From positions 35,001 to 89,895 of the forward strand of contig CALSCQ010002252.1 of NCBI GenBank assembly GCA_943704525.1: a DNA stretch of 54,895 nucleotides. Direction: 5' to 3'. This stretch comes from Pigoraptor vietnamica. Taxonomy: Eukaryota > Opisthokonta > Filasterea. Below the pieces are notes generated by a model that was not told the origin of the DNA, did not search any database, and saw nothing but the letters and a program-made list of their open reading frames with translations. The translations under genes were made by a program, and so were the position numbers. Shown here piece after piece: positions 46,567 through 54,895 of this stretch (positions are counted from its first letter, which is position 1; every line of letters starts with the position of its first letter).

Positions 46567-49500
46567 TCAAGGCACACAAGGGCCTCCATCCATCGCAGCC
46601 GACAGCTCGGCCACAACGGCGCTGAGATGAGGGGGAATGGGCACGCCGTCAACCAGTCCGTGCGCATACGCAGCAACGGCCGTTTCGGCGGCGCGCACCG
46701 CCTGCGTGCCACCGCCGAACGCGGCGCCCCACTTGCGCTTCTTGTCGTTGGTGGTGTCGACCGCAGGACGCCGCGCAGACGCCAGCATGCCGGCGAGGAG
46801 GTGAACGATCTGCGAGCGCATGAAGATTCGAGTCAGCGACCATGGAAAGTGAAAACAGCGTGAAGGGAAAATTGATAGCCAACAGCGCAACGGCAGGGAC
46901 ACAAGACAAACAGACGACAGGACAGCGGCATGCTTGACACACGCACCTTCTCCCACAAGGGAGTGCTGCGGCTACGAACGACACGCGAGAACGGCGCAAG
47001 AAGCGCGCATACAAAGGACGCGGAGAGGCTGGTGAACGTGGGGGCTGCGGCCTGCACGGCCTCCACAATCACGCCTACAGCGCCAATGCCGCCGTACGCC
47101 GCATACACATGCAGAAGGGCGACGAGACGCGACGTCCAGGGCTCGACCACCGAAATGGCGCGGGTCCCGCACGCCGGCGTGCCTTCGTCGCACGTGCACG
47201 AGGGGCGAAGCCAGTCCGCCGCCGTGTCATCGCAAACGCAGGCGAGCGCCCGCTGCAGGATGCCGACCAAAATGGGGCCCACGACGTCGGCGGGAAGTCG
47301 GCTCAAGAGCGCTCCCACCGCGTGGAGCACGTCGCGCGGTCCAGCAGGGTTGTCCGGAAGACGCGGAGTCGCATAATGTCCCGGCGCGCGCGCGTCACGC
47401 TGCTGGAGGAGCGAGGCCTCCGCCGCCGCCAAGACGTCCGCGGGGATGCCATCGAGGGCCATGGTGACGAGACGAGTGCACAGCGTGGGAAGGCCGACGG
47501 GGGCGGCGAGCATCTCGCACGAGGCCACCAAGAGCAGCCGCGAGCGCGGGCACGAGAATTCGCTGAAGCGCCAGTCCGGTTGGAGGCGCTGGCGAGTGTC
47601 GTCCGCCACGACGTCGGAGTGCTCGCCCGTCCACAAGTCGCACAGTCGACGCGCGAGCCGCAGAACAAACGACGCGAGGTAAGCCGGCTGCGACGCGAAC
47701 TCGAACAGCTGCGCCGCGTTGGGCGAATTCGCGCGGACGGACGACACGTAGGCGAGGAACTCTGGGGTCAGCAGCCAGTGCGCTCCCGTGTTCCACGGCT
47801 CCACGTCGGCCACCCCAAACTCCTTGTTCACGTGCGCGGGGGGTACCGCATCTCGCACGAGCAGCGTGGCGAGGGCCGTCCGCGCGAGCACCGCCATCAG
47901 CTCCACCTTGTCGTCCAAGAGCGGGTAGTACGAGAGGGTCGAGTGCACGAGCGTCACGGGAATGTCGTGGTAGCGATAAAGCGCGCCGTACAGGTCGGCG
48001 ACCGCGTGGACGGCGCCGGCCCTGTCCGTCGGTCGCTCGGCAAAGTGCTCCAGGCACAGCGACACGAACGCGTCCAGCGACGGCAAGAGCCGCAGTGCGT
48101 AATCCCCAAAGTACACGAGCGACGGCGGCGGGCTGTTGGCCGCCCCGCCGCGCATGGTCGCCACCTGGCGCGTGCGGAGCGCAAACAGCGCCGAGGTCCA
48201 GGGAGCCGGCGGCGGCCGCGCGCCCTGCCCGCTCGCGTCGTCCGGCAGAGGGCCGCAGAGGGGTTCCGGCGACACGCGAAGGTGAATGAATTCCGAGACG
48301 CGCCGGCACGAGTGGACGTTCGACTTGCCGGGGTTCAGGAGAAGCTTGACAATGTCCATGGCGCGCGAGAGCGCCCCGCCTTCGTACACGCCGCGGAGCA
48401 GCGCGGCCATCACGAGGTCGAGCGGCACGAGGCCGTACGCGAAGCACAGGTCGTCGAGCGACTGCACCTGCGACGCAATGTCCGCCGCGTCTCTATGCTG
48501 GGCGTCCGTCTGGTCGACCACAAAGTCAACGAGCGCGGGGATGGCCGAGAGGAATGCGCCCGCCCCCATGCCGTCCACCGCGCGACGCACGGCAGACGCG
48601 TTCAGGCGACGGGTCGTGTCGGTTTGGAGACGATACACCGCCCGGTACACGGCGGGGAGCAGCAGGCGGTGCGCATCCGGCTCGGAAAACTGCGCCACAA
48701 ATGACTCGACGAGCGCGGCGTCCGCACCCTCAAACAGCGCGTCGACGCTCGCCAGCGCTTGCACGTCGGCGGCCTGGTGGGTGTCGGAAAACAGACAAGG
48801 GGGGAAGTGAGCGCAAACTAAGTGAAGAAGACAGCACGGATGATGACAGAAGAAAGCGGGCCGTGGCCAATCCCCACGCACGATGCATCGCGCGCACCCA
48901 ATGCGTGCATGATACCCACCTTGATTTTGGAGGCCTCGTAGGCGTCCCTGTGCGCCGCCGCCCTCGCCGCATAAAACGACCGCATCGGCTCGGGAAACTG
49001 GCTCGCGGCCGCTTCGCTCCATCGCAAGTGGTGGCCCCAGGCGTCTTCCACGCGTTGCAAGAAGGCAACAACGTCCTCCGGCCCGAACATGGGCGTGGAG
49101 AACAGACCGCTCCTCCTTATGGACGCCGCCAGCGCGCGCACGACCGCGCGAACGAGCAGCTCGTTCGAGAAGCGGCCGACGAGGCCTTCGGCAGCGGGCG
49201 CCCTGAATGCGGCGACTTCGCCGCTGAAGGAATCGGAGGCCAGCTTGACGGCCGCACTGAGGAGGTCGTGGGCCAGCGCAACGCTCGCCGCCCTCCGCGA
49301 CCCGTCGGCGAGCAGGGCGACCACGTGCGAGAGTCCCGGTGAATTGCGGATGCAGCGTACGAGGCGGAACGACACCATTTCGGCCAGAACGTGCGCGGGA
49401 AGGGGCGACCGCCGCATATTATCGGGGGACAGCGCCTCTTGAAGCATGGGCACGACGCGATGGAGCGACGGAGGCCACCCGGCATTGTCCGTGAAGGGGG

Positions 49501-52010
49501 CCGGGAGGCTCTCGTACAGGCGCACAAACGTCTCCACGAGCGGCGCACTGAGGGCACCGGCGAGCCCCTCACCCCGGCACAGCTTGATGAACGCGTCGTA
49601 GTAGCGCGAAGCGAGGCGCATTCGGCAACGGCCGGACAGCTGGTCGAGCCGGCGCACGTCGATGCCGTGGGCGAGAGGTCCCTGGGGGCCGCCCTGAGGA
49701 AAGTACGCCACAACCGCGCCGTTCTCGCTCGCCGTCACGCTCTCTCGCGATTCAATGCCGGCGGTGAGCCGACCGAACAGCACGTTCACGACTGCCGACG
49801 TGGACGAGTGGCACATGGCGCCCATTGCGTGCCAATCGGCATCCGCCAGCGGCTGGGCAGGGTCCCGCGAGGCAAGAGACTCGACGACGGCCTGCACGTG
49901 TGTGTGTGTGTGATGCGGTTGAGCATTTAGGGACCGAAGCGAGAACATGAACATGCACGCACACCTTTCGCAAGCAACAAGATGAGCGAAAAACAACACA
50001 CCAACCATGCACACGGACACACGGGCATTCATTTCACATCCACACAGATGAACAGACAGGCCACAGCCGAAGCAAAGGACGGGCTGGAGAGACACGCAGT
50101 GCCAGAACGGAGACCCACCCTCGCCTGGTTTTTTACGGCATCCTGGTACAGGGTAAACGGCCCCGTCAGCCGGGGATGCGCCAGCGTGAGGGACTCGAGC
50201 GACGTCGTGAACGCGCGCACGATGTCGGAGAAGGGCGCCACGCGGAAGAACCACGCAGGGTCTCCGGGCGCCGGAAGCGGCGTCGGAAACGCGCCGACGA
50301 AGATCGACATGAGCGCAGAAAGGGCGGACGTGGTCGGTTGCGCGCTCGCACACGAGAGGCCCGTGCGTCCTGCCAGCGCCGCCTGCACCATTCCGAGCGT
50401 GCGGTCGCCAACAGGAGGCAGTTCGGTGCAAGGCAGCAACAGCCACGCCGCGAGCAGCAGCCCGCCCGGCCGCGACGAGAGGCGGCGAACGAGCCCCTGC
50501 ATCAGAGCCTCAAAGTCCAGCGCGCTGCGGCTCGTGAGGCACAGCACGAGGTCCGCGAGCGCGTTCCACTCCCTGAAGCGCCGATACCAATTCAGCCGAG
50601 CGTCGCCGCCGAGCGCCTCTCCCGCCCGTCCCAAATCGCCCACGCGCTCCGCCACGGCCTGCGCGTGATCCAGCACGACGCTGGTGACGAGCGCACGCAG
50701 CGAGGCGCTGGGAGGGATGCGACCGAGCGGTGCGGAAGGCCCCACGTCCCCGCCCTGTCCTCCCTTGAGCGACCGGTTGAGCGCCGCAAAGAGCCAATCG
50801 AACTGCGACAGTTGCGACTGGCACAGGACGTCGCGCAGCCGCGCCGACTGCCACGCGGGGGTCGCCTCGCGGCCGGGGGACCCATGAAAGAGCGCGTGCG
50901 ACCAAAAGTACGCCGTCTCAGAGTCCTCTCCGGCCACGGGAACCGCGCGACAGACGTGACGCCGGGCAAATGCGTCGGTCAACGACGTCCAGGGTGCAAG
51001 GCGTGCGCGCAGTGCGTCAAGGACAGGCGGCACCGGCGGCCCGCCCCGCGCCTCCGAGCCCGCACACACGGCGTCCACCTCCTCGGCGACGACAAACGGG
51101 TGAAGTAGCCGCTGCACCGTCGACTCACCTGAGAAGAATGCGCCGACGGCCGCTGCGCTCGCCAGCGACGCCGCGGAATCCGCCGGCGCGCCCAAGAGTA
51201 TCACGAGTAGGCATCGGAGAACGGTCCTCAGATCGCCGCGGGGAATGCGGTGGGCGTGAAGGACAATCAGATGCGCGAGGTGTCGGCACACGGCGTCGCC
51301 CAAAGGGGACGCGGTCGCGCCGAGATGCTGAATTGCGTGCGCGGACTGCACTGCCCACGCACCGGCTACAGGTCCGCCTATGGCCACAGCCGAGTCTGCG
51401 AGGTTTTCCAGCACTAGCTGCGCGCCGAGGGAGGGATTTCGGAGACCGTTCGGATGCCCGACGGCAGCGATTATGCATTCGATCGCAGCGCCAACTGCGA
51501 CGCGAACGGTTGACTGCGACAGGGAGCATTTTAACGGCAACCGGTCAGTCGCAAAAATGTATGCACATGCACAGCCATGGGCCACCGAACTCAGCGCCGC
51601 CCACCACGTCCTCGGCACCCGCAACGATATTCAAGTATTGCACGAAATCGCTCGCGCGGCCGGAGTGATCCCTGCGCGCGCACACACACACACGAACAAT
51701 CGGTTACAATGAACAATCGAAAGGACCACATGAATCCCATGCACGGCCACAGGTGCTTGACATACCGTCCGTTGGCCCCTTGCGCTATCGAAGCCTGCAT
51801 CCACATAAAATAGAACGACAGATGCGGCGTGAGCAGCTGCACGAATTTTCGGCCAAAATCCACTCGGTGGCGACTCGATCATAGACTCACCAGCGTGTGC
51901 GCGACGGCACTTTCCAGTCGAGCGCGGTCGACGCCATCCACCAACGGCACCGCCGGACTCGCGCCTGCGGACTTTGCTGGCGGCGTGCTCGTTGAGCTCA
52001 CGGTGACCAT
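46567..52010 (-). CDS. MED23: Mediator complex tail-module subunit 23
   Basis: Large helical subunit of Mediator that relays signals from activators to RNA polymerase II. Exons are 52010-51891, 51836-51766, 51671-51605, 51513-50119, 49891-48920, 48773-46947 and 46809-46567, giving about 1564 residues (human about 1368). Most of the chain is Ala/Leu-rich helix with no catalytic motifs. The assignment rests on MED23-specific stretches in the right order. These are YRYHDIPVTLVHSTLSYYPL (family FHDRPVTYLYNTLHYYE-type), DWRFSEFSCPRSRLLLVASC (family CDWRFNEFPNPAAHALHVTC-type) and a C-terminal helical region. The N-terminal three exons are short, and the third donor (51605) has alternatives nearby. 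A fast-evolving HEAT-type protein of another complex is the main alternative, but the two matched blocks make MED23 the better call. Confidence 0.8.
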
Positions 52011-53597
<1,587 letters not shown>

Positions 53598-54160
53598 GTT
53601 TGCAAACAAGCACACGAAAATTCCACAGGAAAGAAGGAGAAAGAGTGAGAAAGAGAATGATAATAGAAGGAGTGAACAGTATCCGTGCGCATGTTGCCTG
53701 ACACCGCGTTGTCACTGTGTCCCACGACGACGTTGTAACGAACCCGAGCCGTCATCAACTTAGACTGGCCATTTCACTATGAAATTTGTATGAAAATCAA
53801 AATTATTACAGAGTGGGCAATTTCCCGCCACACTCGGAACACTGGAAAAATGGGGCTAATTTCGTCAAAATTTGCGGTCCGAATTTCAATTTGATGTGCG
53901 TCGAGTGAGTTTGGACAAAAAAATGGGCGCGAAAAAATGAATTGAAAACAAATCGAAATCTCGGCGAGTTGTTGTTGGGAGGTAACCTAAAAACAGACGT
54001 ACCTAAAAATAGATCGCCACCGCGACGTACGGCAGCAACACGCACGCACGCGCAGCGCAACCAAGTAAGCGCTCAAGAACGGAAGGAAGAGCAAGGCTGT
54101 CTTCAGCGTTCTCTTTGGATCCTCTTTCTCCCATATTTATTTCTGTACCGAGGGCGGAGG
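53598..54160. other. Divergent promoter region between the E2 gene and the last gene
   Basis: Both genes start at its edges and read outward. About 53760-53960 is AT-rich. I see no RNA gene, repeat or convincing ORF. Confidence 0.5.
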
Positions 54161-54775
54161 ATGGCGGAGGCTGGGTTAGCGACTCTGGTGAAGGCGTGCC
54201 TGCACGCGTCCATCGTCGCCAAGAAATTCAAGACGGGAGATGCCCTCCTCAAGTGCTGCCAGGACATCAGGGTGCGCGTTCTTTCCGCGCAAAGTCGCAT
54301 GAAGCGTATTGTTGTGCACGAAAGAAAGCTCGCGCGTTGTGCGTGTGGTGTGGACAACTCTTGACGTAACGATGTTCCTGGTCGCCGCCCCACACAGGAC
54401 ACTTATATTGCGAAGAAGCGCGAGCTCATGGAGCACGAGAACGATCCGTCTGTCTCAAAGGCTCTCGAGAGCTTCAAGGACATTCTTGCAAAGTCGGAGA
54501 GCCAGCTTGAGAGGTTCGTCACGGTGTTCTGTTAGTGGTGGTAACGTGCCTCTACTGCGCGTCTGCAGCGCCGCTTTTACCATAATTTCGCATGTTCCGT
54601 TTTGGAGAGAGTAGTATGGGTCGGCGTTTGGAAAGGGGGGGGCTGGGTCGTGTCCCCTTTTCTTATTCTTTGTCTGCGTCGCAGCATGAGGGACATCAAG
54701 TTCTTTGCCGACCTCAAGCACGGCGGAAAGGTCGAGGCGATGATCAGGGACCTCGATTACGGATGGAGCCGAGTG
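54161..54775 (+). CDS. Unrecognised helical protein, 5' part (continues beyond window)
   Basis: Three phase-compatible exons (54161-54271, 54398-54513, 54685-54775) give 106 residues, after which intron GTACGT opens and the window ends. The sequence MAEAGLATLVKACLHASIVA, KFKTGDALLKCCQDIR, DTYIAKKRELMEHENDPSVS, KALESFKDILAKSESQLE and SMRDIKFFADLKHGGKVEAM is strongly helical and amphipathic, with no signal peptide. The layout of regulatory-looking helices at the N-terminus resembles four-helix bundles that precede kinase or repeat domains, such as MLKL-like N-termini, but I cannot match a family. Exon 2 and 3 boundaries have weaker alternatives. No function is proposed. Confidence 0.65.
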
Positions 54776-54794
54776 GTACGTGCCCTCGCGCAAT

Positions 54795-54820
54795 GTGTGT
54801 ATCTATGTGTGTGTGTGTGT

Positions 54821-54860
<40 letters not shown>
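54795..54860 (+). repeat. TG microsatellite in the last gene's intron
   Basis: Near-perfect TG repeat on the sense strand of the last gene, just after the donor at 54776. It is cut off from its acceptor by the window end. Confidence 0.9.
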
Positions 54861-54861
<1 letters not shown>

Positions 54862-54895
54862 ATGGCTTGCATGAAAGCTGACCTTGCCCCCCCCC

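Noticed and set aside
47109-48704. 531-residue plus-strand ORF inside MED23
   Set aside because: His/Arg-rich shadow of an Ala/Leu-rich coding strand; MED23 blocks are on the minus strand.

Overview
The window is nuclear DNA from a unicellular eukaryote with a compact, GC-rich, intron-rich genome. It holds 17 protein genes in 55 kb, most with short introns of about 60-280 nt that end in CAG and begin GTGAGT, GTGCGT or GTGTGT. Every exon chain below was built by matching splice phase and conserved family sequence. Mediator (MED23), Integrator (INTS6), TIM44, an ER DnaJ, a UBE2E-type E2 and a mitochondrial-type 5-aminolevulinate synthase rule out a prokaryote. Gene style and content would fit an amoebozoan such as an Acanthamoeba relative, or a unicellular relative of animals, but the sequence alone does not settle this.

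Layout, left to right: ALAS (-, 3' part outside the window); MUTYH (+); a TRIP12/UFD4-type HECT ligase (+); a GNAT protein (+); INTS6 (-); ER DnaJ (+); a Cid1-type nucleotidyltransferase (-); glycogenin (-); a DENN-TBC fusion (+); a membrane cyclic-nucleotide phosphodiesterase (+); TIM44 (-); FKRP (+); LARGE (-); a secreted two-domain cystatin-like protein (+); MED23 (-); a UBE2E-like E2 (-); and the 5' end of an unrecognised helical protein (+). Neighbours are mostly divergent or convergent, so many intergenic stretches are shared promoters or shared 3' regions. There are no operons, mobile elements, rRNA genes or CRISPR arrays, and I recognised no tRNA genes.

The most striking feature is at 38.4-44.8 kb. 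An FKRP-like ribitol-5-phosphate transferase and a two-catalytic-domain LARGE-like xylosyl/glucuronyltransferase lie tail to tail 280 bp apart. In animals these enzymes act in sequence to build the ribitol-phosphate linker and the Xyl-GlcA polymer (matriglycan) on alpha-dystroglycan. Both proteins here have an N-terminal signal anchor, both LARGE DxD motifs are present, and FKRP keeps its LicD core. A single-celled organism with this gene pair may make a matriglycan-like surface polymer.

Other notable points are one polypeptide carrying a Rab-GEF-type DENN module and a Rab-GAP TBC domain with both catalytic fingers, two probable GC-AG introns in INTS6, three CP (heme-regulatory-like) motifs at the ALAS N-terminus, and TG microsatellites that sit in introns, nearly always with TG on the sense strand.
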